64,000 nt of DNA from Sphingobium sp. Its GTDB lineage: Bacteria > Pseudomonadota > Alphaproteobacteria > Sphingomonadales > Sphingomonadaceae. The stretch lies in contig QFQF01000006.1 of the NCBI GenBank assembly GCA_003248935.1, positions 93,419 to 157,418 on the forward strand. The letters are read 5' to 3'. Shown here in pieces: positions 43,823 to 50,980 of the stretch; the stretch's first letter is position 1; each line of letters starts with the position of its first letter. Under the pieces are notes generated by a model that did no database searches, was not told the origin of the DNA, and was given only the letters and a program-made list of their open reading frames with translations. Made by a program: the position numbers and the translations under genes.

Positions 43823-44338
43823 ATGTCCCTTCTTCCCTTCCTCGACCGCCAGCCTGCCGAAAGCGACGTGCAGCCCGTGAGGCGTTCCGCCGAACGCGGC
43901 TTCGAGTCCCTGAGGCGTTCCGCCGAACACGGCTTCACGCTTGTGGAGTTGATGGTCGTCATCGTCATCATCGGCCTGCTGGCGACGATCGTCGCGATCA
44001 ACGTCATTCCCGCCACCGACACCGCGCGGGTGGAGAAGGCGAAGGCCGACATCGCCACCATCGAACAGGCGCTGGAACAGTATCGTCTCGACAATCTGAG
44101 CTACCCGGCCGCGACGGACGGGCTTCAGGCGCTGCTGGCACCCCCGGCCTCGCTGGCGCAGCCGCAGCGCTACAGGCGGGGTGGCTACATCAAGAAGCTG
44201 CCGAAGGACCCCTGGGGCCGCGACTATCTCTATACCGTACCGGGCCGCCGTGGCGCGTTCGACATCGCCTCCCTGGGTGCGGACGGGCAGCCGGGCGGCG
44301 AGCAGGAGAATGCGGATATCTACTCCAGCGACAATTAG
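43823..44338 (+). CDS. gspG: Major pseudopilin GspG with repeat-extended leader
   Basis: 171 residues. After an unusually long leader (37 residues if cut at the last site) comes G^FTLVELMVVIVIIGLLATIV, the class III prepilin signal with Glu5, then the GspG globular domain (DTARVEKAKADIATIEQALE, YPAATDGLQALLAPP, YIKKLPKDPWGRDYLY). The leader contains two 11-residue repeat units, VRRSAERGFES and LRRSAEHGFTL. It is the main subunit of the pseudopilus. GTG 43877, the first codon of unit 1, is an alternative start but lacks a ribosome-binding site. Confidence 0.95.
   Translation: MSLLPFLDRQPAESDVQPVRRSAERGFESLRRSAEHGFTLVELMVVIVIIGLLATIVAINVIPATDTARVEKAKADIATIEQALEQYRLDNLSYPAATDGLQALLAPPASLAQPQRYRRGGYIKKLPKDPWGRDYLYTVPGRRGAFDIASLGADGQPGGEQENADIYSSDN
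43877..43942 (+). repeat. Two 33-bp leader repeats in gspG
   Basis: Units at 43877-43909 (VRRSAERGFES) and 43910-43942 (LRRSAEHGFTL). They are in frame, tandem, and share the core AGGCGTTCCGCCGAAC. Only the second ends in the true pseudopilin N-terminus. Confidence 0.95.
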
Positions 44339-44372
44339 GGCCGGGCTGGAGCCGGTATCGCCGGATCATGTC

Positions 44373-44930
44373 ATGACGCGCGCGCGCATTCTCGTCGAAC
44401 ACGGCTTCGTGTCCCTGAGGCGTTCCGCCGAACACGGCTTCACGCCCGTGAGGCGTTCCGCCGAACACGGCTTCACGCCCGTGAGGCGTTCCGCCGAACA
44501 CGGCTTCACGCTTGTGGAATTGATGGTCGTCGTCGCGATCATCGGTTTCCTTTCGGCAGCGGTGGTGCTGGCGATGCCGGACCCGCGCGGGCGCGTGATC
44601 GACGACGCCGAACGGTTCGCGGGACGCGTTTCCGCGGCGCGGGATACCGCGATCGTGCAGGCGCGGCCGATGTCCGTCTGGGTCTCCGCCTCCGGATACG
44701 GGTTCGAGGAGCGGCGCGCGGGACGGTGGATGCCCATCGACGACAAGCCGTTCCGTACGACCGACTGGCGGCAGGGGACCGGCGCGCTCGTCGGCGAGGC
44801 GGGGCGTGCGCAGCTCAGTTTCGACGCGACGGGCCTGCCGAGCGAGCCGATGACCGTCCGTCTGGTACGGGAAGGGGAACGGGCGTCGGTCAGCGTCGAC
44901 CTGTCCGGCAAGGTGAGCGTCGGTGGCTGA
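44373..44930 (+). CDS. gspH: Minor pseudopilin GspH with repeat-extended leader
   Basis: 185 residues from ATG 44373. The leader is 44 residues if cut at the last site, made of one degenerate and three clean 11-residue units, followed by G^FTLVELMVVVAIIGFLSAAV. The globular part fits GspH (DDAERFAGRVSAARDTAIVQ, RPMSVWVSASGYGFEERRAG, LSFDATGLPSEPMTVRL). It starts 34 bases after gspG and overlaps gspI by 8. GspH joins the I-J-K tip complex to the GspG shaft. Confidence 0.92.
   Translation: MTRARILVEHGFVSLRRSAEHGFTPVRRSAEHGFTPVRRSAEHGFTLVELMVVVAIIGFLSAAVVLAMPDPRGRVIDDAERFAGRVSAARDTAIVQARPMSVWVSASGYGFEERRAGRWMPIDDKPFRTTDWRQGTGALVGEAGRAQLSFDATGLPSEPMTVRLVREGERASVSVDLSGKVSVGG
44382..44513 (+). repeat. 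Four tandem 33-bp leader repeats in gspH (first one degenerate)
   Basis: 44382-44414 (ARILVEHGFVS, degenerate), 44415-44447 (LRRSAEHGFTP), 44448-44480 (VRRSAEHGFTP) and 44481-44513 (VRRSAEHGFTL). The second and third units of the clean set are identical apart from their last codons. Confidence 0.95.
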
Positions 44931-45342
44931 AGTGTTGCCTGTCCCAAGGCGTTCCGCCGAACACGGCTTCGGGCCTTTGAGGCGTTCCGCCGAACACGGC
45001 TTCACGCTGCTCGAGATGCTGGTGGCGCTCGCGGTGTTCAGCCTGGCGGCGCTGGCGCTCATCCGCTTGCAGAGCGTCACCGTGCGGACCGCCGCCGACC
45101 TGTCCGAACGGACCATGGCACAGGTGGTCGCGCACAACCTGATGGTCGAACTCGCGACCGATGCGCGTCCGCCCGCCATGGGCGACAGCGAGGGCGAGGT
45201 CGAGAATGGCGGTAAGGCATGGCACTGGGCGCGCCATGTCGCGGCGCTGGACGACCGCAGGCTGATCCGTGTCGACCTCGTCGTCGAGGGCGGCGTGGGC
45301 CAATCGCCGGCCGCGCTCAGCTTCGTGCGGGGGGCCGAATGA
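44923..45342 (+). CDS. gspI: Minor pseudopilin GspI with repeat-extended leader
   Basis: 139 residues from GTG 44923. The leader (26 residues to the last site) contains two repeat units (PRRSAEHGFGP, LRRSAEHGFTL), followed by G^FTLLEMLVALAVFSLAALAL. The globular segment is short (SVTVRTAADLSERTMAQVVA, NLMVELATDARPPAMGDSEG, VVEGGVGQSPAALSFVRGAE), as expected for GspI. It starts within the end of gspH, and its stop overlaps the gspJ ATG. Confidence 0.93.
   Translation: MAEVLPVPRRSAEHGFGPLRRSAEHGFTLLEMLVALAVFSLAALALIRLQSVTVRTAADLSERTMAQVVAHNLMVELATDARPPAMGDSEGEVENGGKAWHWARHVAALDDRRLIRVDLVVEGGVGQSPAALSFVRGAE
44944..45009 (+). repeat. Two 33-bp leader repeats in gspI
   Basis: 44944-44976 (PRRSAEHGFGP) and 44977-45009 (LRRSAEHGFTL). 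Confidence 0.95.
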
Positions 45343-45470
45343 ACCGCTCCGCCGAACACGGCTTTGGGCCTTTGGGGCGTTCCGCCGAACACGGCTTCGG
45401 GCCTTTGAGGCGTTCCGCCGAACACGGCTTCACCCCCGTGAGGCGTTCCGCCGAACACGGCTTCACGCTG
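45339..45470 (+). repeat. Four tandem 33-bp leader repeats in gspJ
   Basis: 45339-45371 (MNRSAEHGFGP), 45372-45404 (LGRSAEHGFGP), 45405-45437 (LRRSAEHGFTP) and 45438-45470 (VRRSAEHGFTL). This is the longest fully intact array in the operon. Confidence 0.95.
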
Positions 45471-46073
45471 ATCGAACTGCTGGTCGCGCTCGTGATCTTC
45501 GCCATGCTGGCGGGGGCGGGCGTGCTGCTGCTGGGCAACAGCGTTTCCGCGCAGGAGGCGATCCGCGCGCGGCTGGACGGCATGGCAGCCATCCAGCGGG
45601 CGAACGGCATGCTGACCGCCGACCTCGGACAGGCGGCGGCGCGGATCAGCCGCACCGAGAGCGGCCTGCTCGCCCCGGCCTTCTTCGCCGACCCGAAGGG
45701 AGAGAATGCGCCGGTCATGCAGTTCGTGCGCGGCGGCTGGGACAATCTGGACGACACGCCGCGTCCGACCCTCCAGAAAGTCGAATATTGGGTGCGGCAG
45801 GGGCGGCTGGAGCGGCGCACCTATCCGCTCGTCGACGGGGCCGCGGGCGGACAGCCTGCCGTGCTGCTGGAAGCCGTGGGTGAGGCAAGGTTCCGCTTTC
45901 GCGATGTGCGCGGGACGTGGAGCGATCACTGGACGCCCGAACAACCCGACCTGCTGCCCCGGGCCGTGGAGATGACGGTCGTTACGGGCGGTGCCCCGTC
46001 GCTGACGCTGATGTTCCTGGTGGCGCCGGGGCCGGATGAGAAGCAGGCCGCAACGGAGGCTGCCGGTGCGTGA
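45339..46073 (+). CDS. gspJ: Minor pseudopilin GspJ with repeat-extended leader
   Basis: 244 residues from ATG 45339, which overlaps the gspI stop. The whole 41-residue leader consists of four repeat units. The start codon itself occupies the first codon of unit 1 (MNRSAEHGFGP). G^FTLIELLVALVIFAMLAGAG follows, then a GspJ-type domain (SAQEAIRARLDGMAAIQRAN, MLTADLGQAAARISRTESG, VEYWVRQGRLERRTYPLVDG). GspJ is part of the pseudopilus tip. Confidence 0.93.
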   Translation: MNRSAEHGFGPLGRSAEHGFGPLRRSAEHGFTPVRRSAEHGFTLIELLVALVIFAMLAGAGVLLLGNSVSAQEAIRARLDGMAAIQRANGMLTADLGQAAARISRTESGLLAPAFFADPKGENAPVMQFVRGGWDNLDDTPRPTLQKVEYWVRQGRLERRTYPLVDGAAGGQPAVLLEAVGEARFRFRDVRGTWSDHWTPEQPDLLPRAVEMTVVTGGAPSLTLMFLVAPGPDEKQAATEAAGA

Positions 46074-47079
46074 GCGGCGGACAGAGGGCCTGCCGCCCGC
46101 AGGCACAGAAGGTGAGCGGGGCATGGCCCTGCTCACCGTGCTGCTGCTGGTCGCCGTCATGGCCGTGATCGCGGCGGCGGCGCTGGAGCGACTGACGCTC
46201 GCCACGCGGCTCAGCGCCAATGTCGGCGCGCTCGATCAGGCGCGGGCCTATGCCGATGCGGCCGAGACGGTGGCGCGTCTGCGCATCGGCGACATGGTGA
46301 AGGCCAATCCGGGGCGCCTGACCCTTCAGGGCGACTGGCTGGGCACGCCGCAGCCTTTGCCGGTGCCCGCGGGAACGGCGACGGCGCGCGTGTTCGACGG
46401 CGGCAACTGCTTCAACCTCAACAGTGTCGTTGCGGGCGAAAACGAGGACAATCTGAAGATCCGGCCGGTCGGCGTGTCGCAGTTCCAGGCGCTGATGCAG
46501 GCGCTGGGCGTCGACGGGCGGCAGGCTGCGGCGGTCGCGGCGGCGACGGCGGACTGGATCGACACCGACAGCGTGCCCCAGCCGGGCGGCGCAGAGGATG
46601 ATTATTACACCCGTGCGGCAACACCCTATCGCACGGCGAACCGGTGGATGACCTCCGCCAGCGAGCTGCGCGCTGTGGCGGGGGTCACGCCCGCCTTGTA
46701 CCGCACGCTGCGGCCGTGGATATGCGCGCTGCCGACCAGCGACCTGTCGCCGATCAACGTCAACACGCTGTTGCCCGCACAGGCGCCGCTGTTCGCGATG
46801 CTGCTGCCCGGCAAGCTGAGCGTCGCGCAGGCCCGGCAACTGCTGGCGCAGCGGCCCGCCGATGGCTATGGCAGCACGGTTTCCTTCTGGGCTGTGCCCG
46901 CGTTGCAGCATTTGACGCCGGAGGGCGAGGTGCAGGCGCAGACGAAGATCACGACCCGCTATTTCCGGGTCGACATACAGGTGGAGCTTGGGGGCACCGA
47001 GTTGAACGACATTGCGCTGATCGACACCAAGGAGGAGCCGGCCCGGCTGGTCCGCCGCGAATGGGGCGAGGGGGCGTGA
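46066..47079 (+). CDS. gspK: Minor pseudopilin GspK (tip subunit), no leader repeats
   Basis: About 337 residues from GTG 46066; ATG 46036 is also possible. Leader ...GTEGERG^MALLTVLLLVAVMAV has Thr in place of Glu5, the known hallmark of GspK. The large helical domain follows (VVAGENEDNLKIRPVGVSQF, AAATADWIDTDSVPQPGGAE, MTSASELRAVAGVTPALY, LSPINVNTLLPAQAPLFAML). It caps the pseudopilus. It is the only pseudopilin of the operon without RRSAEHGF units. Confidence 0.93.
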   Translation: MRERRTEGLPPAGTEGERGMALLTVLLLVAVMAVIAAAALERLTLATRLSANVGALDQARAYADAAETVARLRIGDMVKANPGRLTLQGDWLGTPQPLPVPAGTATARVFDGGNCFNLNSVVAGENEDNLKIRPVGVSQFQALMQALGVDGRQAAAVAAATADWIDTDSVPQPGGAEDDYYTRAATPYRTANRWMTSASELRAVAGVTPALYRTLRPWICALPTSDLSPINVNTLLPAQAPLFAMLLPGKLSVAQARQLLAQRPADGYGSTVSFWAVPALQHLTPEGEVQAQTKITTRYFRVDIQVELGGTELNDIALIDTKEEPARLVRREWGEGA

Positions 47080-48209
47080 GCGTGCGCGAGGGACTGATCG
47101 TCGTCCTGCCGGACGGGGCCGCCGCGCAGCCGCAATGGATGCATGTGCTCGACGGCGCGGTGGTGCAGCGGGGAACCGGCACCCGCTGGCTGGAGGCGTG
47201 CGGCCTGCAGGCGCTGGCGGACGACTGCGTCGTGATGCTGGTCCCGCCCGCCGCGCTGACCACGCTGCACTGGGTTTCCCACCCCGGCATGCCCGCGCGG
47301 CAGGGGCGTGCGGCGGCGCGGCTGGCGGCGCTCGCCGATGCGATCGCACCGGCCGAAACGTTGCTCGCGGCCACCGATACGAACGAAGACCCGGCGCGTC
47401 CGCATGTCGTCGCCCTCGTCGCGCGGCTCGACATGCAGCACTGGCTGCTCTGGGCCGAACAGCATGGTCTGGATCCGGATATTCTGGTGCCTGCCGCTCT
47501 GTTGCTGCCGGAGCCCGCCGAGGGAGAGGCGCGTGCGTTCGTTGCCGGAGAGGTGGGCGGTGTGCCGCTGCTGCGCGGGCGTGACAGCGCCTTTCCGGCC
47601 GACGAGCCGTTTGCGCGGGCGCTGACCGGGGATGCGCCGGTCAGCGCGGCCGGGCCCGACGCGATCACGGCCGCCGCTATCGCCGCACTGGCGGCGGCGC
47701 CGCTGAACCTGCGGCAGGGCGAATTCGCGCGCCGGGTGCAGCTCGCCGTCGACCGGCGGCAACTGACGCGGATCGCCGTCTGGGGCGGCCTCATCGCGCT
47801 TGCCAGCCTGCTGATCGCGCTGACCGGTATTCTGCGCTATCACTACGCGGCCAGCCGCCTCGACGCCGAGAGCGTGGCGCTGGCGGGAAGCGTGCTGCCC
47901 GATGCGCAGGACCCGAACCGGGTCGTCGCGGACCTCGACCAGCGGCTCGCGGAGCGCGGCGCGGGCACCTACACCTTCACGGGGCCGTTCGCGGGCCTGC
48001 TGACCGCGATGCAGGGGACGCCCAGCGTCAGCCTGTCGCGGCTGAGCCGGGGGGCGGACGGATTACTGACGGCGACGCTGGCGAGCGCAAGGGCGGAGGA
48101 TATCAACACGGTGCTGCTGGCGCTGCAATCGGCGGGCTTCTCGATCACCGCCACATCGTCCCAGGACAATAGCGGCCGGGTGCTGGCCGATATCACGGTG
48201 CGCCCATGA
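47076..48209 (+). CDS. gspL: Type II secretion protein GspL
   Basis: 377 residues from GTG 47076, overlapping the gspK stop. The cytoplasmic actin-like part (LIVVLPDGAAAQPQWMHVLD, WVSHPGMPARQGRAAARLAA, LVPAALLLPEPAEGE-type segment) is followed by one membrane helix (IAVWGGLIALASLLIALTGI) and a ferredoxin-like periplasmic domain (LDQRLAERGAGTYTFTGPFA...INTVLLALQSAGFSITATSS). It ties GspE to the membrane platform. Confidence 0.9.
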   Translation: MSVREGLIVVLPDGAAAQPQWMHVLDGAVVQRGTGTRWLEACGLQALADDCVVMLVPPAALTTLHWVSHPGMPARQGRAAARLAALADAIAPAETLLAATDTNEDPARPHVVALVARLDMQHWLLWAEQHGLDPDILVPAALLLPEPAEGEARAFVAGEVGGVPLLRGRDSAFPADEPFARALTGDAPVSAAGPDAITAAAIAALAAAPLNLRQGEFARRVQLAVDRRQLTRIAVWGGLIALASLLIALTGILRYHYAASRLDAESVALAGSVLPDAQDPNRVVADLDQRLAERGAGTYTFTGPFAGLLTAMQGTPSVSLSRLSRGADGLLTATLASARAEDINTVLLALQSAGFSITATSSQDNSGRVLADITVRP

Positions 48210-48691
48210 TCGCGCGATTCCGCGACTGGTACGGCGCGCTGAGCCGCCGGGAGCAGGTGCTGGTCGGCATTATGCTCGGCCTGCTGGCGCTCGTCATGCT
48301 GTGGCTGGGCGTGGCGCGGCCTGTCGACGGCGGGTTGCGCGGTGCCATCGCCCGGCATGGCGAGGCGCTGGACCGCAATGCGGCGGTGCGTGCGAAGGTC
48401 GCGGCGCTGAAGGCGTTGCCGCCTTCTCGCGGTGCGGGCACCACGGCGTTGCCGGTGGCGCAGATGGTGAACGAGAGCGTCGCCGAAGCCGGTTTCACGC
48501 TGGAGCGGAACGAGGAGCAGGCACCCGGCCGCACCGAGATCGCCATCGCCGCGGTCCGTCCGCAGGCGCTGTTCGGCTGGATCGCGGCGCTGGAGCAGCA
48601 GGGCATCGTGGTCGAGACGATCAACGCGCAGCCTGCGGCCGCGACCGGGACGGTCTCCGTTCAGGCCGTGTTGAAGGCGCGGGGGCAATGA
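48206..48691 (+). CDS. gspM: Type II secretion protein GspM
   Basis: 161 residues. A short cytoplasmic stretch (RFRDWYGALSRREQVLVG), one membrane helix (IMLGLLALVMLWLGVARPV) and a periplasmic ferredoxin-like domain (VNESVAEAGFTLERNEEQ, LFGWIAALEQQGIVVETINA). It overlaps gspL and gspN by 4 bases each. It partners GspL in the assembly platform. Confidence 0.9.
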   Translation: MIARFRDWYGALSRREQVLVGIMLGLLALVMLWLGVARPVDGGLRGAIARHGEALDRNAAVRAKVAALKALPPSRGAGTTALPVAQMVNESVAEAGFTLERNEEQAPGRTEIAIAAVRPQALFGWIAALEQQGIVVETINAQPAAATGTVSVQAVLKARGQ

Positions 48692-49410
48692 TGGGGCTGG
48701 TTCTTTCGCGCCGCGCCCGGCTGGGGCTGGCCGCGGTTTTCGCTGGTGCGCTCCTCGTGCTGCTGCCGATGCGGGTTGCGTTCGGACTGATGAGCCTCGA
48801 CCGCTACGGCATATCCGCGCGGGCGGTGAACGGCAGTCTGTGGTGGGGCAGGATCGTCCAGCTCGGCGTCGGCGAGATGCCGCTTGGCACGGTCGACGCG
48901 AGCCTGTCGCCCGCCCGGCTGCTGATCGGCCAGGCGCATATCGGGATATCCCGGCAGGCCGGACAGGCAGACGATATTCGCGGTGCGTTGCGTGCCGGGG
49001 TCGGTGGCATCGGCGTGGACGGGATCACCGGCAGTCTGCCGCTGGGCGCTGCCGCCGCACCGTTGCCGATCAGCGCCGTCGAACTCACGCAACTGTCCGC
49101 CCGCTTTGCCGGCGGCACTTGCGCAGAGGCGGAAGGACAGGTGCGCGCCCGCGTCAGCGGTGATGTCGCCGGGCTCAACCTGTCTCAGGGGCTGGCAGGC
49201 GTCGCGCGCTGCGACGGGGAGGCGTTGCTGCTCCCGCTGGTCGGTCAGTCCGGCATGGAAAAGCTCAACGTCCGGATCATGGCCGACGGGCGATATGTCG
49301 CGGACCTGCGGGTCGCGACCGATGATGCGGACCTGGCTGGTTCGCTGGAGCGGCAGGGCTTTGTGCGGGCGGGCAACGACCTGATGATCCGGATCGAAGG
49401 ACTGCTGTGA
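48688..49410 (+). CDS. gspN: Type II secretion protein GspN
   Basis: 240 residues. One N-terminal membrane helix (LGLAAVFAGALLVLLPMRVAFG), then a periplasmic domain with the GspN pattern (ARAVNGSLWWGRIVQLGVGE, LDASLSPARLLIG-like stretch, CAEAEGQVRARVSGDVAGLN, CDGEALLLPLVGQSGMEKLN). GspN is optional in T2SS; its role is unclear. Two Met codons (48688, 48691) sit at the gspM stop; the GTG of the peptidase gene overlaps its own stop. Confidence 0.88.
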   Translation: MMGLVLSRRARLGLAAVFAGALLVLLPMRVAFGLMSLDRYGISARAVNGSLWWGRIVQLGVGEMPLGTVDASLSPARLLIGQAHIGISRQAGQADDIRGALRAGVGGIGVDGITGSLPLGAAAAPLPISAVELTQLSARFAGGTCAEAEGQVRARVSGDVAGLNLSQGLAGVARCDGEALLLPLVGQSGMEKLNVRIMADGRYVADLRVATDDADLAGSLERQGFVRAGNDLMIRIEGLL

Positions 49411-50165
49411 TCGTCCCGCCCGGGTTGGCGGGGATCCTCGGTGCCGGTGCCGGAGCGATCCTCGGCAGTTTCCTCGCGACACTGATCCTGCGCCTGCCGC
49501 AGGGGCGTTCACCGTTCACCGGTCGGTCCGCGTGCGACGGTTGCGGACGGACGCTGGGCGCCACCGAACTGATCCCGGTCATCAGCGCGATTGTCATGCG
49601 TGGACGGTGCCGGACCTGCGGCGGACGAATCGATCCGCTGCACCTGCATGTCGAACTGGCCAGTGCGGCGGTGGGCGGGGTTCTCATGTTCCTGATGCCG
49701 TCCGTGGCGGGCATCGGATGGACGGTCATGGGGCTTTTCCTGCTGACGCTGGCGGTCCTCGACTGGCGGCATTTCTGGCTGCCGGATGTCCTGACGCTGC
49801 CGCTGGCCTTCCTTGGCCTGACGCTCGGCCTGTGGACCAGCGCGGTTCCGCTGGCCGACCGGGTGATCGGTGCGGCGGCGGGCTATGGCGCGTTGCTGGC
49901 CATCGCGCTCGCCTATCGCCGCCTGCGCGGACGCGAGGGGCTGGGGCTGGGTGACGCGAAGCTGCTGGGCGCCATCGGTGCCTGGCTGGGCTGGCGGGCG
50001 CTGCCGTTCCTGCTGCTGATCGCGAGCGCGCTGGCGCTGCTGTTTGTTCTGGGCGCGAAGCTTTCCGGACGGGATGTGGATGGCGCTACCCGGCTGCCGC
50101 TCGGCAGCTTTCTGTGCCTCGCGGTTCCGCCAACGATAATGACTCTCTGGCTGTTCCATTTGTAA
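49407..50165 (+). CDS. gspO: Prepilin peptidase GspO (A24 family)
   Basis: 252 residues, GTG start overlapping gspN. The N-terminal zinc-binding domain has two CxxC pairs (CDGCGRTLG and CRTCGGRID). About seven membrane helices follow, with the two catalytic aspartates in AVLDWRHFWLPDVL and in the GxGD motif LGLGDAKLLG. It cuts after the Gly of the leader and methylates the new N-terminus. It is in the same operon as the repeat-bearing pseudopilins, so enzyme and unusual substrates are inherited together. Confidence 0.95.
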   Translation: MIVPPGLAGILGAGAGAILGSFLATLILRLPQGRSPFTGRSACDGCGRTLGATELIPVISAIVMRGRCRTCGGRIDPLHLHVELASAAVGGVLMFLMPSVAGIGWTVMGLFLLTLAVLDWRHFWLPDVLTLPLAFLGLTLGLWTSAVPLADRVIGAAAGYGALLAIALAYRRLRGREGLGLGDAKLLGAIGAWLGWRALPFLLLIASALALLFVLGAKLSGRDVDGATRLPLGSFLCLAVPPTIMTLWLFHL

Positions 50166-50217
50166 CAAGTGTGCGCAGTTGCAGCGAAAAAAATTGTATC
50201 CTTATCGGACACATAGG

Positions 50218-50246
50218 TTGACCATACGGAATTTTACGTAGCTACC
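50218..50246 (+). promoter_or_regulatory. Weak promoter-like element in the gap after gspO
   Basis: TTGACC at 50218-50223 with a 17-base spacer before GCTACC. The -35 is good and the -10 is poor. The gap 50166-50456 also has an A-tract at 50187-50193, and no gene is seen in it. Confidence 0.22.
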
Positions 50247-50313
50247 CCTTTATTCCCGCAGGACAATGCTGTAGCGGGCAACCCGTCCTTAAGTGCCCGA
50301 CAGCCTCAAGGAT

Positions 50314-50349
50314 GCGCCTTCCCCATCAATCCCTTGCTGGGGGAGGCGC
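50314..50349 (+). other. Stem-loop in the leader of the following hypothetical gene
   Basis: GCGCCTTCCCC pairs with GGGGGAGGCGC across a 14-base loop (11 pairs, one G-T). It lies about 110 bases before the likely start of the next gene. It may be a terminator for the T2SS transcript or a leader structure; no T-tract follows. Confidence 0.4.
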
Positions 50350-50456
50350 CACCGATATCGCGCCCCGAAGCGCGCGATTGTTTCCGGACATTTTCGTTAA
50401 CAAAATCTTCATTCGGCCTTGCCGGACGATTGACTCGTCGCAAGGGCGGTGGGTTC

Positions 50457-50861
50457 ATGATCATCTGGGGGTGTAACATGGACGACTCGAATATCTGGAG
50501 CGTGGACACGCTCGCGGCGCGCAATCTATTGGCGCATCTGAATCTGGAGGCTTCTCCGGAAGCCCTGGAACTGGTGGGGCGGCATCTCGCCGCACACCGG
50601 CAGAATTCCATGGGATGGGCGGCCGAGCGCGCGCGGTCGGTGCTGGGACGCGTGCTCGACGCAAATCCGCCGGAGCATTTGGCGCATGACAATGAAGACT
50701 GGCTGCGCGGCTATCATTATGCCGGGCAGCAGGTTCTGACGATCCAGCCCGACGAACTGCTTTCGCTTGGTCCGAAGCGCAAGCAGAGCAAGGGGCAGAT
50801 CTTGCGGGGCATGGTCCGGCAGGCACGCAAGAGCGAGGCGTTGCGGCTGCAGGCGCGCTGA
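50457..50861 (+). CDS. Conserved hypothetical helical protein
   Basis: 134 residues from ATG 50457; ATG 50478 (MDDSNIWSVD) would give 127. The protein is soluble and helical (LAARNLLAHLNLEASPEALE, HRQNSMGWAAERARSVLGRV) with a very basic C-terminus (GPKRKQSKGQILRGMVRQAR). No motif is recognised. It stands alone between the T2SS operon and tRNA-Thr. Confidence 0.65.
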   Translation: MIIWGCNMDDSNIWSVDTLAARNLLAHLNLEASPEALELVGRHLAAHRQNSMGWAAERARSVLGRVLDANPPEHLAHDNEDWLRGYHYAGQQVLTIQPDELLSLGPKRKQSKGQILRGMVRQARKSEALRLQAR

Positions 50862-50886
50862 AGCGGGCTAACGGAAGTCGGGATAA

Positions 50887-50961
50887 TGGTGCCGGATGAG
50901 GGATTCGAACCCCCGACCTTCGGTTTACAAAACCGCTGCACTACCACTGTGCTAATCCGGC
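50887..50961 (-). tRNA. tRNA-Thr (anticodon UGU)
   Basis: On the minus strand: acceptor GCCGGAT/ATCCGGC, D-arm GCAC...GTGC, anticodon stem-loop GCGGT-TTTGTAA-ACCGA with anticodon TGT, T-arm GGGGG-TTCGAAT-CCCTC, and an encoded CCA. 75 bases including CCA. Confidence 0.95.
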
Positions 50962-50980
50962 GCCGGAGCGGCCCTTACTA

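Noticed and set aside
43877..45470. Regularly repeated 33-bp units as a CRISPR array
   Set aside because: There are no unique spacers between copies, the repeats are in frame inside four genes, and they match the prepilin cleavage site.
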